From Hypomesus transpacificus (Eukaryota; Chordata; Actinopteri; Osmeriformes; Osmeridae), in contig NC_061077.1 in NCBI RefSeq assembly GCF_021917145.1, forward strand, positions 10,032,083-10,096,082: a stretch of DNA of 64,000 nucleotides, read 5' to 3'. Positions 1 through 18,835 of this stretch are shown piece by piece. The notes beneath the pieces are model-generated. The model was not told the origin of the DNA and searched no databases. It saw only the letters and a program-made list of their open reading frames with translations. Each line of letters starts with the position of its first letter. Positions within the stretch are counted from its first letter, which is position 1. The position numbers were made by a program, and so were the translations under genes.

Positions 1-427
1 GTGAAGCTTTGTAACTGAACCTGCAGTCTCATGCATATCTTATCACTTTGACATACATGTTTGTATGCATTATCACATATTCTATTGTTCCTTGAAAGAC
101 TAACCATGTTGGTCCGGTCTGTTGTAACATGATAGTACAATGTGCACACAGCAGGGCTCCAAACCATACTGATCACTATGATATCCTAACAATGTGGATA
201 CTTGAATACTGCTTTAAAACTGCAGTTTTACCTGTACCCTACATAGCTTGTTTTACACAGAAAATGTAATGGTTACATTTCTTTATTTATGTAAAACATT
301 TTGGATTAGCATTTTGTTAAGGTATGATACCAAATCTGAACTAAAGTGTTTTCAGCAATACATTTCTGTCACTGTTTAATTCCTGATCAGAGGTGGAGGT
401 GATGTGGGTGGGAAATGAAGAACATAC

Positions 428-482
428 CTCTGATGAAGACAACTAGAAGGAGCACCACTGCTGCCCTTACCAAGTGTGCCAT
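428..482 (-). CDS. possible signal-peptide exon of a secreted protein (partial)
   Basis: On the minus strand an ATG opens 18 codons that read as a short polar start followed by a run of Ala, Val and Leu, typical of a signal peptide. The exon then ends one base into the next codon at a good splice donor (AGAG|gtatgt, donor bases at 421-427). A pyrimidine-rich stretch ending in CAG lies 11 bases before the ATG, so the exon may follow a non-coding first exon. Any remaining exons would lie beyond the left edge. The 55-nt length and phase-1 end equal those of exon 1 of the trypsin-like gene 2.9 kb away on the other strand, so a divergent serine protease paralogue is possible. Small secreted proteins such as chemokines share this layout. 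The mature protein is not in the window, so no family can be assigned. Confidence 0.35.
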
Positions 483-3375
483 GTTGCTGACACCTGAAAC
501 ACACAATAATAGATTGCTTTCCATCAAAGACAACTGAAATAAATCCACTATATCGGCTTAACATGCGATATTTAATCATCATCTTTTTTTATGTTACCTT
601 TGTGTGTGTGTGTATTACGCCGATTAGGTTCAAACATATATGCAACAAGCATCTTCTTTCCATTCATTTTACTACCAACTACTAAACATCTTTTCGATTA
701 AATGTAATGTATTGATCCTGAAGGATTAATTATGAAAAAAGATGAAAAATCATTAAATAAATTAGACTTGTATTACTCACCTACAAGCACAAGCTGTCAC
801 CTCACCACCTTTTGGGTATCTACAACTTGTGGTTTTAAAACGATGAATTCCTTTTATACTGTAACCATGCCCATGTCTGCTGCTCTTTTGAACGTTATGG
901 ATTCATTATATCTACCAGAGCCATCCCACAACATGACAAAAGAAGCTGACCTAGTCATTGACAAAGTCTGTGTGTTGTTGTGCATTATTCCTATTTCATA
1001 GCCTTTCTTGCTTTGCACCTTGGGAATTACCGCAGACAAGGTAACTGGAAAATCAACACCTCTCCTATGCAATTTTTTAAGATGTGTCAGGATAAAAGTG
1101 CATGGCTTTATTGTGGGGATGAAATTCAATTCTATGAAGACAATGTAGGATCAGTTACATATGGCAAATAATAAAAATATTGCATTGTCAAAAAATGTTT
1201 TGTGACGTAAATGATGTAAAACGAGTGTGTCGTTGTGCATGTGTGTGTTTGTGTGTGGAGGGGTGTGAACTGTGGTCACTTTAGACTCAGATGCAAATCA
1301 GGCTGTATTCAGTGTTAGCAGTTACTTGTATTTGTAAACATGCAAGATTGGGTGTGTCTCACTTTTTAAAATACCTTGTGCTGCACAGCAGAATGCATCT
1401 TGGCTAGCAAGTTGAAACATATAGTATTATATTTAGCTGTAGTTCCAGTACCATAGTCAATAATCAAATCACATGCCATTTTTCTTTTGTAATGCATTTC
1501 CATGTCTTAATTATTGTATGTTTATGGATACTACAGTTGTTACACTGAAGCATGCATGGTGTGATTGCATGCCTCATGATGGATGTTCCACTAGTGGCCA
1601 GTGTTAATGACCGGTAAACAGTTTATGTAGGTAAACTATAGGACAACCTCATCTATTGTTACTCACTCTCACAGTGTTGTTAGTTAATGGCTCTTGAATA
1701 CATTGGGTATTGGAGTTTCATTTACACAGATTCCTTTATTTCCCCAAATTCTAAAAACCCAAATCCAAAAAGCTAAACATGTTGACATGTTTCTAAGTGA
1801 AATTCTACAGTATATTTTTCTATTTATTTTAAGCTGAAAGTCTATTGGTAAATGGGAATCGACTTGTTGACAGAGGAGAATGAAGAATGTTTTTGCTACT
1901 GTGGTTGATTTACCGGCAGAGATTTTTTTCCTTTCTTTATTTTCAGTAAATGGATGCTTGTTGCCTATTTCACCTAATTGTATCCAGCTGCTGCATAGAT
2001 TCAGGTCATTTGGATGTTTTCTGGTTTATGAAAGCAAAGCCAGGGAGGTTCACATTACTTGGTGATTCTCAAGTGATATTTCCATGTATAGATTCTACAA
2101 TAGGTCCACATTTAGGTCATTTGTTGCTTCAACCATGTTTGCAATATTCTGAAAGATTACAAACACTTTGACCACAGCTCATCATTGTTCTTACGAATGT
2201 GCTTTGCCTCCAAAATTTGATAGTTCAATACATTAATCATGTACTGCCAAAACCTTCTGATGGTAAAACCCCAAAGAAAAACTGTAAATCCCCCAACTTC
2301 CTTTCTCAACAAGAGCAGCATTATTCGATATCAAGTCTTTCACATGTCTTGGGAGTGCTTCGGTGACATTCTTCCTATTATGTTATCATAAAATTTCTAG
2401 AAACAGTTTTTTTTGTTCATATTTGTGTTGTCGGCAAAATAGGAATAATAAAAAGCCTGCTGCACATATCTTCACTAACCTGGGCGCTGTTCACTGCCTA
2501 TTACACGAAGATATCAAGTTTTCACCATAGTTCAGGTGAAGGGTCTGACAACTGAGGTGCTTAAACTGTATATTGGTTCATCCAGTCGATTGTAGAGGAG
2601 TGTGAGGTGAAGGCAGTATCAGTGTGGCGCGGTGCTGTGGTGACAGTGTTCAATAAGAGGAGTGGGTCGTGTGGAAAAAGGCAGTGGTCAGCACCCAGGG
2701 GATGAGCTGCAGGGCTGGAGGAGGGAGGAGGCCATTGTGGCAGGCACAGGGAGGGCCATTAGCCAGGAGAGGTCAGGAAGTCCACCCGTGGTAGGTGGCA
2801 CTGAGGACTGTCACAGGACTGCGGCATTTTTAATGATGCCCTTGCAGAGCGAGATGTGGGCCAGATGTAGGCTAACCCTGCTCGTCCCTCTAACACTCAT
2901 ATATCCCCTTGGTTGGAATTGATACAGAAAGACGCCGTCATGATCAAGCTCTAGGAACCTTCTCAATTCTCCTTTGGCTCTTTGTATTAAGTATTGAATG
3001 ATGCTAGGCCATTCATTACTCATGCTGCTAGGGCATCAGCCAGAAATGTTGACTGTGGCATGTGAAGTGTGACATATGTCATATAAAAAAAGTGTACTTT
3101 CTATACATTTGTAATCTTGCATTACTGTGCCACATGTATGGAAACACTGTGACACTGTACATTCGAAAATCGTAAGGTCACTGAACGGGTGAGGTAAAAG
3201 GGTGTGCTGTCCTGCTTCAATTATATATTGTTCCCGGACGGCAAGGTGACCATGGAAACTGAAATCGGAACTTAGAAACCTGAGAGTGCTGGTGAGATCC
3301 CTACCCCTTTAAAATTAGAGTTCTGTGGCACAGGTAAATTCTCTCAGTGCTGCCTGGCCTCCCAATTGTCTCATC
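483..3375. other. intergenic, no gene recognised
   Basis: I see no convincing exon, RNA gene or structured repeat here. The short open frames have no recognisable domain. A short (TG)n run lies near 601-613. The right end must hold the promoter and 5' UTR of the trypsin-like gene. An AT-rich TATATA stretch near 3220 is a weak TATA candidate, roughly 150 bases before the start codon. Confidence 0.5.
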
Positions 3376-7404
<4,029 letters not shown>

Positions 7405-7717
7405 CGCACAGTGTTTCGGAAACATTACACAGGTCCTGAACTTGAAACACATGTTCATAACACACAACACAATTCCCAGTTTGATGTAGCTTGTAACTTG
7501 TTCTAATATTTTTCACCATTTCAGAATTGTGCACAATAATCGACCTGGGTTCATTCTCAAGCTTGAATATTTATAATTTCATGTTAGACACGTTTTCTTT
7601 TTAACTTTTATACGACAATAGGTCAGCATACAGTACTTCCTTATGCTGTGGAAGCAATTGAGTACATGTAAATCATCCACCCAAGGTGCCATATTGTTAT
7701 TTGTAGTGCCCAGTAAA

Positions 7718-7920
7718 ACCTAGTATGTATAGTAGATCCACTACTAAGAACCTAGTATGTATAGTAGATCCACTACTAAGAACCTAGTATGTATAGTAGA
7801 TCCACTACTAGTATGTATAGTAGATCCACTACTAGAACCTAGTATGTATAGTAGATCCACTACTAGAACCTAGTATGTATAGTAGATCCACTACTAGAAC
7901 CTAGTATGTATAGTAGATGG
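7718..7920. repeat. minisatellite, unit about 28-33 bp, seven copies, hairpin-forming
   Basis: Seven imperfect copies of a unit containing TAGTATGTATAGTAGATCCA follow one another. Within complete units TAGTAG and CTACTA form a perfect 6-bp inverted repeat around the loop ATCCA, so each unit can fold into a small hairpin. Units differ mainly by presence of AAGA, AGA or nothing between copies. The array lies about 310 bp after the trypsin stop codon and before the first poly(A) signal, so it may be transcribed in the 3' UTR. Confidence 0.9.
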
Positions 7921-8151
7921 TAGCTATGACAACCTTACAAACACCCTGCATTTGACCTGTGACATCGCGTTTGGTGACAAAATATAAAAATGCCAAGCCT
8001 GGTTTATTGAACATCTACTGTAGTGTTCAGCCAGCCTCACATGGTCCACACTTAAAGCACCTTTCAGTTTTGGAGTTGAGTGAAAGTACTGTATAGAGCT
8101 ATAATGTACTGCCTATGGACTGAAAAGGCTGAAATTGTTAGTCTTTCAAAC

Positions 8152-8157
8152 AATAAA
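8152..8157 (+). terminator. candidate poly(A) signal of the trypsin-like gene
   Basis: AATAAA lies 748 bases after the stop codon, with a GT-rich stretch (TTTGTGTTGTC) just downstream as expected for a cleavage site. It is the first clear canonical signal after the last exon. If it is used, the 3' UTR includes the minisatellite. Confidence 0.5.
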
Positions 8158-9141
8158 GTAAACTTTGTGTTGTCATGTTTTGTAAAATAAAAAACTACCA
8201 ATTCAACAGGATTACTGTTTGCATTTTTAATAATTACATAATAATTACATAATTACAATAAACAGGATTCAAATAAGAAAAAGCTATTCTTTAGTCTCTG
8301 TGTTGAGAGATTGCACTATGTTTGTGTACTCTGTCTAACTAATGAATGTACTCAATATTGGAATACCTTTATGAAATATGCATGGAGCCAGCCCTCCAAT
8401 CGTGCCTTGCTATGGTGGAAGAGTTCACAGCCAGTACCACTGCTGTGATTCTAGTAAGGCTGAGCTTAGCACTGAAGACACCAGCCGGCTAGTCAGCTAG
8501 ACGGGAGAAATCTGGACAGAATTGAACGACACGTACATCTGATAGTCATATCAGGCGTATCACAACATAATGAATAGTTGATGGCCTACTTTGTGACAGT
8601 CTCTGGTTTCTATTGTCACTAACCCAGCGCTGTGTGATGATGGTTGAGCTGGGCTTTGTGTGATTGATGTGCTTCCTGGTCTTCGTGTCGCTTATCTTAC
8701 AGAAATGGCTACATAAAAAGGCAAACCATGTTTACTCTGTCCACAGGGTGCTGGCTACCTATATGCCGCAAAACCTCAGAGGCACATGCAAATGCTTTTG
8801 TTTATGGTTATATGTGGAGGCTCTAGTATGGATTCTGGGGTAGTCAAACGAGTTCCATGGGCGATGTTTTTCCACGGACTTGGGCTTTGTGCATGGACAA
8901 GACAATCTTTTACAACTTTTTGAAACAGACAATGGACACCTCCCTGAAAGTGGGGCAGCAACATCCATTATCTCCATAACTGCTTTTTTGTAGAATGAAT
9001 AGGTCCACATTGCAGCAATATGGTACGATTTGGTATATGATGCCAGAATGGGGCAAGATAAAATGTCTGATCATTGAAATTGGACTTTTGTACGTTACTG
9101 GTTGCATTAAAATGATGAGAACGAGGCTGCTGTTTATGTAG

Positions 9142-9294
9142 GTGTAACAGACGTGGTCTTGCAAGTTCCGTCAGAGGCACTGTCCGCTCCGACCAGAAGT
9201 CGAACTTACCACCTCTGACTTCCCAAGCGCCACCACTACCAACTACGCCAACGAAAAGCTAGCCATTAATTTACGCGGGTGGCCTGTTACATAC
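9142..9294 (-). repeat. tRNA-like short repeat with inverted ends
   Basis: The minus strand contains TGGCGTAGTTGG (A-box-like, near 9238-9250) and AGTTCGACTTC (B-box-like, near 9195-9208), with a tRNA-like spacing of about 40 bases. This is the internal RNA polymerase III promoter layout of tRNA-derived SINEs. The segment is bounded by TGTAACAG at 9142 and its complement CTGTTACA at 9294. I see no target duplication. It is not a functional tRNA gene, because the acceptor arms do not pair convincingly. It could be a SINE head or a tRNA-like relic. Confidence 0.45.
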
Positions 9295-9589
9295 TTGAGG
9301 AGTGAGTTTCACCACACACCGGCTACATAGGCATGAAATAAGGGATCAGTGAAGCTGATACTGATGTTTATTATGTCCATACTTGGATGGAGGAAGAGTT
9401 TTTCTCATTTTAAACTCTCCCACTGTGTGCCTGATCACAACCACCAGGGGGCATGGGATCATCGCTGCATGTATAGAGACATTTTCCTGTCACATCCTTC
9501 TTCCCGCTCAACTCCTTGGATTAGAAGGGACGTTTAGCATGTTTAAAAGGGAAATACAGGGTGACTGTGGCTGTAAGGGAGAGAGGGAA

Positions 9590-9695
<106 letters not shown>

Positions 9696-11232
9696 CATAA
9701 CAGCCCCTCTCCTAACCGCTGAAGCCCTGACCCTCACTGTCAGGTCAGGTGATTCAGTGTTAAGTTGAATGGAGTGGCTGAGACTTTGCTGGCATGATCG
9801 GAAGTTATAGAAAACAAGACTCTACACGGAACCAGAGGGCCATTCAGCCACTCTAATGGACTCCAGATCCTCTCAATCTTTTTCTTTCTGCTGCTCCTCT
9901 TTCCCAGCCCTGTGGGAATATGCACTTAATTTTTTTCTCAATTTCATCCCAGATTCTCTAAAATGGTATTAGCCAGGGGCTGTGTAGAATATCACAGTGA
10001 GATGCAGAGGCAGACACTAACACAGAGCAATATGTGCAACGTCTCCAAAGAAAGACCTTGCTATGGCCCACGTTGTCACAAGGTGAATTGAAGGGGCGCA
10101 GATCAATTCCAAATTTGAAAGATTATAACTGCATGATTTAAATGATACAAAAAAAAACGTGATCAATATGACTCACTTTGCATTATCCGTTTTACAGTCT
10201 AACTGATGATGCCACTCGGCATCCAAACATAAGACTTCCATCTGCTTCAGACAGCAGGTGGGACTTTACACTGAGTAATGGATCAGGTGAATAATTAGGT
10301 TGGGGTGATGTAGTTCAGCCCACCTCCATTAGATAAAACATACCACTCAGAGCCCCTTTCTCCTACCAAGGTACAAACTGAGACAAAGCGAGCCATTAGC
10401 TAGTGTAGATCCCGTTCAGATGTTTTATAGTTGTCTTATCAAATAATTCGGATGACAGTCTCAAATGTTTACAGCCAGTCAGCAGTGAAATCCATTACTA
10501 CTAAAAAGGGTCCATTTATTTCTCCTGCTCAGTGAGAGAGCTAGCTACGTGGCTAAATTGAGATGAATAGCTCAAACTGCAAGTCTTGTCAGTTTTGTCA
10601 GTGCACACCTGGGATGGGAGTGTGGAGATGTACATTAAAATCCACTGACATTTATAAGGCTGGTAAAAGGCAACCGACTGACATGATGGGAGAAACAACA
10701 TGTCCTCCTCAGGGGCAGGAACACACATTCACTGCTACTGATGGAACACATCCCCACTCTGTATAACTAACTATCCAATAATAACCCCTCTCTCTCTCTC
10801 TCTCTCTAGTCCATACTATCTCATAGATCAACTACTTTTAAGGGAACTATAGATGTGTGTTTCCCTAATGTAACAACTGTGATGTGCAGGCGCATGCTGA
10901 GTCTGCAGGGAGTTCAGTATTAGTCCAGATGTATTGTTTAAAAATGTACATGTAGAAAGTGTATTCTTTACAACCACGACCCCAATCCTGGAACAAAGGA
11001 CGTCTGCATGACAACAACACAAGTAATTACCTGTTTCAAAAGCAAGGAGACGAAATACTACAATAGGCTTTGGATTACTTAGAACAAATTGCAAACTGTC
11101 AGGTCGAGGAGCAATGAGCATGACTATTGTGGGGGATGTCCTGTAGACAAGGTGATAATTACCCCCCAATGTCCCCGAATCTTCCTGAAGAAGCCAGAGT
11201 GCAGTGATTCTATTCACGAAGAGCCTAAACTA

Positions 11233-11925
11233 TGCTAAGGAATAATTCGAGTGGCACTGTGTAGATCTGAATAGTCAAGGGATATGGTTTTAATACAATT
11301 TATTAGACTACACAATTACATATATGTTTAAACAAAGCTTTGCCGATCAGTCTCAACGAAGGAGGTGCCATCCACACAGATCGTTCGCAGGAGTGATGGC
11401 GAACCATCACACATGCACTGCCTTATATAAACTGAAGATCAAATGGCATTCTATATGGTCAATCAATCAATGTAGCAAACTCTGTGATTGGCTAACTCAA
11501 CTTAGTGACAGCTTGAAACAATACCAAGTGTCGAGTGTGTCCCAAAGTTCTTTGATGTCACAGCTCTCTCCAGAGCAGTAGATAATAAAGCCACAGGGGT
11601 TGACAAGTCAAATGGTCAACTGTCCTTTGTGTGACCATCTTCAAACAATACTTTTAATTAACACAAACAATGAAACAGGACACAGTCCTTCTAGCCAAAG
11701 TTCAGAGCAACTGTCTCATTGACCCCTTACAGTAACCAGAGGACAGAAGGCCATATAAGATGCTTCACCCATCCCCCAGGGCAAGCTGCCCACAGAGCTA
11801 TCAGCACCTCACATTCCTTTGAACTCAACTTAATTATCTTCCCTTCCTGTCTCTTACCAATGAACATAGAAGATTATAGATTTCATACACATACATCTAT
11901 GCATATGACCAAAATGTCCACTACA
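11233..11925 (-). mobile_element. solo LTR of the same retrovirus family as the two long copies
   Basis: Read on the minus strand, this segment matches the 692-bp LTRs at 14912-15603 and elsewhere from end to end, with moderate divergence (for example TGTAGTGGAC instead of TGTAATGGAA at its start). One stretch around 11523-11545 is replaced by different sequence. The 4 bases outside both ends are ACTA (11229-11232 and 11926-11929), a perfect target duplication. There is no interior sequence. It is therefore a genuine solo LTR made by recombination between the two LTRs of one insertion, older than the long copies. Confidence 0.93.
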
Positions 11926-14911
<2,986 letters not shown>

Positions 14912-15603
14912 TGTAATGGAAATGTTGGTCATATGCATAGATGTATGTGTATGAAATCTATAATCTTCTATGTTCATTGGTAAGAGACAGGAAGGGAAGG
15001 TAATTAAGTTGAGTTCAAAGGAATGTGAGGTGCTGATGGCTCTGTGGGCAGCTTGCCCTGGGGGATGGGTGAAGCATTTTATATGGCCTTCTGTCCTCTG
15101 GTTACTGTAAGGGGTCAATGAGACAGTTGCTCTGAACTTTGGCTAGAAGGACTGTGTCCTGTTTCATTGTTTGTGTTAATTAAAAGTATTGTTTGAAGAT
15201 GGTCACACAAAGGACAGTTGACCATTTGACTGGTCAACCCCTGTGGCTTTATTATCTACTGCTCTGGGGAGAGCTGTGACATCAAAGAACAGTGAAACAA
15301 TCGCTAGGGAGATGTATTGTTTCAAACTGTCACCAAGTTGAGTTGGCCAATCACAGAGTTTGTTTCATTGATTGATTGACCATATAGAATGCCATTTGAT
15401 CTTAAGTTTATATAAGGCAGTGCATGAGTGCTGGCTGATCATCACTCTTGCGAACGATTTGTGGCTATCACACCCTTCGCCAAGACGGATCACAAAGTAC
15501 TTTGTTTAAATCATATGTAATTGTATAGTCTAATAAATTGTATTAAAACCATATCCCTTGACTATTCAGATCGACACAGTGCCACTCGAATTCTTCCTTT
15601 ACA
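14912..15603 (+). repeat. 5' LTR, retrovirus copy 1
   Basis: Begins TGTAATGG and ends CTTTACA. It contains a CCAAT-type motif (GGCCAATCA, about 15344-15352), a TATA box (TATATAA, 15409-15415) and AATAAA (15532-15537). This order is that of U3-R-U5, with transcription expected to start about 30 bases after the TATA box. The promoter motifs look intact. Confidence 0.95.
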
Positions 15604-15605
15604 CT

Positions 15606-15625
15606 TGGTGCCGGAACTCGGAATC
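15606..15625 (+). other. primer-binding site, tRNA-Phe-like
   Basis: TGGTGCCGGAACTCGG starts two bases after the LTR end. From memory, the complement of the 3' end of vertebrate tRNA-Phe is TGGTGCCGAAACCCGG; the site matches at all but about three of the first 20 positions. The same site occurs in copy 2 from 44955. Confidence 0.7.
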
Positions 15626-15787
15626 CTCGTCTGCTCAGCGTTTAACAGACTTCTCCCTCTGATGGCGATTTGATCAATCCGGCTGGAACAGCTGCCTTAA
15701 CCTCCAAAATTTTTCGGAGACAGCGGGGCCGATTCTAGGGGAGTTTTACTGGTTACGCTGTTGCTGACGCGGGGTCTTAAAGAAACA

Positions 15788-15789
15788 GG
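15788..15789 (+). promoter_or_regulatory. candidate leader splice donor
   Basis: CAG|GTGAGAT about 185 bases after the 5' LTR is a near-consensus 5' splice site in the position of a retroviral leader donor. It is conserved in copy 2 (45137/45138). No matching acceptor was established. Confidence 0.4.
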
Positions 15790-18658
15790 TGAGATATTCT
15801 TTTTGGTCACTGTGTGATATTGAATTGTCTAAATATGGTTATAGGCTATTGTCAATAATTCGGTTAAAAGTTAGTAATTGGGCAGTGGTCTGAGGAACAG
15901 TGTCCTGTACGTGTGAGTCGTACGAATTAATGAGGTACGGTTGTTGAACCTATCTTTTACGTGAGAGTCGTAAAAAACAAATCTGCAGAGTGTGTCGACG
16001 GACATACATAGAGGTCGTGTGTTTGACGAAACAACACAGAGGGAGAAAAAATTCACATGTGATATCGTGTTATGTGTTTCTTGGAGACCCTAAGGATTAG
16101 AATATGTTGGATTGGTGATAGTTTGAGAAGTTGTATTGGCAATTGTGGTCATAACAGTTCTTATTTATTACTAAGGCGCTACATGATGTCTAAGTCCAGA
16201 AGAGAAGTGGAAAAGTATACTTGTGAGAACCGGTAACCAGCTGAGTTAAAAATAAAAAAAAAGATAAAGAAAAGAAGTTAGGAAGTAGGTATAGGCCTAT
16301 GAAGTTTGTAAACGCGCGTGTTCATTTTTGTTTTACTTGCAAGTTATGTTTTTTGAGGTTAAAAGAAGTATGGGTAGTAATTAATGGTGTCAACGTAAAA
16401 GCTATATCTACAAATTACAAAAATCAAAATTTTAAATTCTTTTTATTTTGGTTTGAACGTTTGTAATTTACGATTGTAGGCTATTCGGTAAGGGTATATG
16501 TTCATTGACAAGTTGTGAAATCGGAATTTGAGAGTAAAAAAAAAAAAAAAAGAAAGGAAGGGTGTAATTGTGTCTTTATGTTCCTTCGTTGGTTATTGTT
16601 GGTTCAATGTGTTCAAATATGGATTGTAATTCGAAAATGAATAGGGCTAAAGATTGGTCTGGAGGCAGAATTAACCTGTCCAAACATCGATTACATAAAG
16701 CAAAAGTATGGTAACGATAGTTTATTGCAAATGCAAATATGGATTGATATATGTGGATTTCGGAGTGTGGGTTCATTTTGTTGTGAAATTATGAAAAGCT
16801 TGTGCAGAGAGAAATTGTTACACGATTTGGAAAATAATAGATGTTAGCTTGGTTGGATGGCTTTTCAGAATTGGATGGAGGTAGGTAGAGTCAAAGAGAA
16901 ATAGATATTAGAACAGATAGTGTGGGGAAATTTTCATCTATTTCCACACAGATTCACGATTCAAATTGTATGGCTGTTCCGCAGACAAACTTTGCGGTGA
17001 GTATTCATCCGTAGCCCGTAGTGGTTAGCGGGTGGATGCGCAGGCGCATTAGGTCTTGCTGGCTAAGCGAGAAGAAACTGAGGTCAGACGTTTGTCTTAC
17101 GACTGAAGTGTTTTCTGACAGACTGTTGTCTAAGATAAGTCAAGAAAGCAGGATCCTGGAATTTGTTTATAGATTTGCTTTGGATTCCCGCAAATATTGC
17201 GGCTTGTGCTTTGACTTGCACTATTGCACTATTGCCTATTATTCAAAAGAAGGAGAAGTTAAAGTCCCCTCCGGTACAAAAGGGTTTGAGTCCCTGAACG
17301 AGTTTAAGAATGTTATAGGCTTGGGTGGCAATGCTTCTGTCTCGAGGGACAGCACTGAGTTACGATTCATCAAAGTGAATGCAGAACATGTTTAAATGTG
17401 GTTGGAAAACATGTAGGAAAGTCGAAGACACAAAGTTAGGCCAACACGATTGGATAGGAATGGTCAATCTATGTTGAGCACAAAATGTGTGGTTTGATTG
17501 GGTGTATTGAGCATTATGGACGTGAATGTACGGAGATGTGTCATCACTGTTGAAAGTTTTCTGGAAATTGGGGGCAAACTCGCAAATTCTTGCCGAACTG
17601 GTGACGAAGGCTACTATGTTGACACACGTACACAGATGAAACACTTGGGAGAGACTTTGTTATATTCTCTTCAGATTCTTATGGATGTTTATCGGTTATG
17701 ACATCGTTGGTAGAGGAGTGACGATTGACTTGTTATATTGTTTTACAACTGTGTGTTAACCGATATTTGATGTTAGATTTTACATCTGTCTGATTTGTTT
17801 TGAGGATGGAGACATCTGTGTTTTTGAAAATGCTAATGCTAATTCTTTGGCTGAATTCTCCATTTGAAAAGAGGCGCATGCGCTTGAGTCTAGCGGCTCA
17901 TTCTGCGTGCAGTGGCCCACAACATCATGAGTGATAAAAAAAAAAAAAGAGAAAACAAAAAATACACTCATCTGAAAGAGAATTTGACGTTGAAAATAGA
18001 AATGTATTGGTTTGAAACACATGTGTGTTTCTGTTTCTTTGTCAAAGTTAAGAAAATATTGTGAGTTGGCATACTTTTGATTTGGAAATCATGTACAGAC
18101 CGAGTTTCTATCTTATGAGCTTGATTCGATATTGGATTAGTAGGCTATTGCGCTGCTAAATTTCGGTTCTTGGGTCAGATAATTGGTAAAGGCCAGTTTT
18201 GGCAACGAAAGCGATATTCATTCGAAGAATTACAATCCAAGGTTATTGAAACGTTTATAGAGTTTTTATGTGTTCAAACGGAAATTTCAGTTTATGTTGT
18301 TAAAGGAATGTTTTTTGTTTAGGCCTACGTATTGAATTTATCTGGAAATGTTGCTTCGGTTTTGTGTTGTGTGAATGAGGTTACTGTAATATCTACGTTT
18401 GATTGTAACATGTGCGTACTAGATATCCATTGACATGGAAGCAATTGATGGTTTTTATTTTCATTTATGTGGGAAGTTCACAGATGTGATGGTTGTTTAA
18501 AGAAATATGTAAAGGGTTATGAAGACGTGATTAGAAAGGTTGATATGATTTTAGTTCCGTTTTAGGCCAGCCTGTTGAACGAAGTCTGTAACAAATTGTT
18601 AGGATAGCTTTGGGATCTGAGAGGAAAAGATCAAAGCTGTGACTTTGTTAGCTAGCTA

Positions 18659-18835
18659 ATGGCTAACAACGAAAACGTGGAGAAAGTGCATTTTGCTGTC
18701 CTGAGACCGAGGAGAGTCCAGGAAGTTGAATTTGCAATTGTGGTAACGACATTTGTAGCTAACAAATTTACAGACAGATTCAACAGCGATGGCGGCGGGT
18801 ACAGGCTAGTAAAGGAATTACAGCTTGAAATTTGA
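18659..18835 (+). other. short open frame in retrovirus copy 1, 58 codons, not recognised
   Basis: An ATG opens 58 codons with no low-complexity bias, ending at the same stop in both copies (48015-48191 in copy 2). Two base differences between copies both change the amino acid (Phe/Leu and Glu/Asp), so there is no sign of protein-level selection. It may be a relic of an older gene or chance. Confidence 0.25.

Noticed and set aside
17021..17395. 124-codon open frame in retroviral copy 1 and its twin at 46381-46755
   Set aside because: It begins with GTG, has no recognisable domain, and its conservation simply follows the recent origin of both copies.
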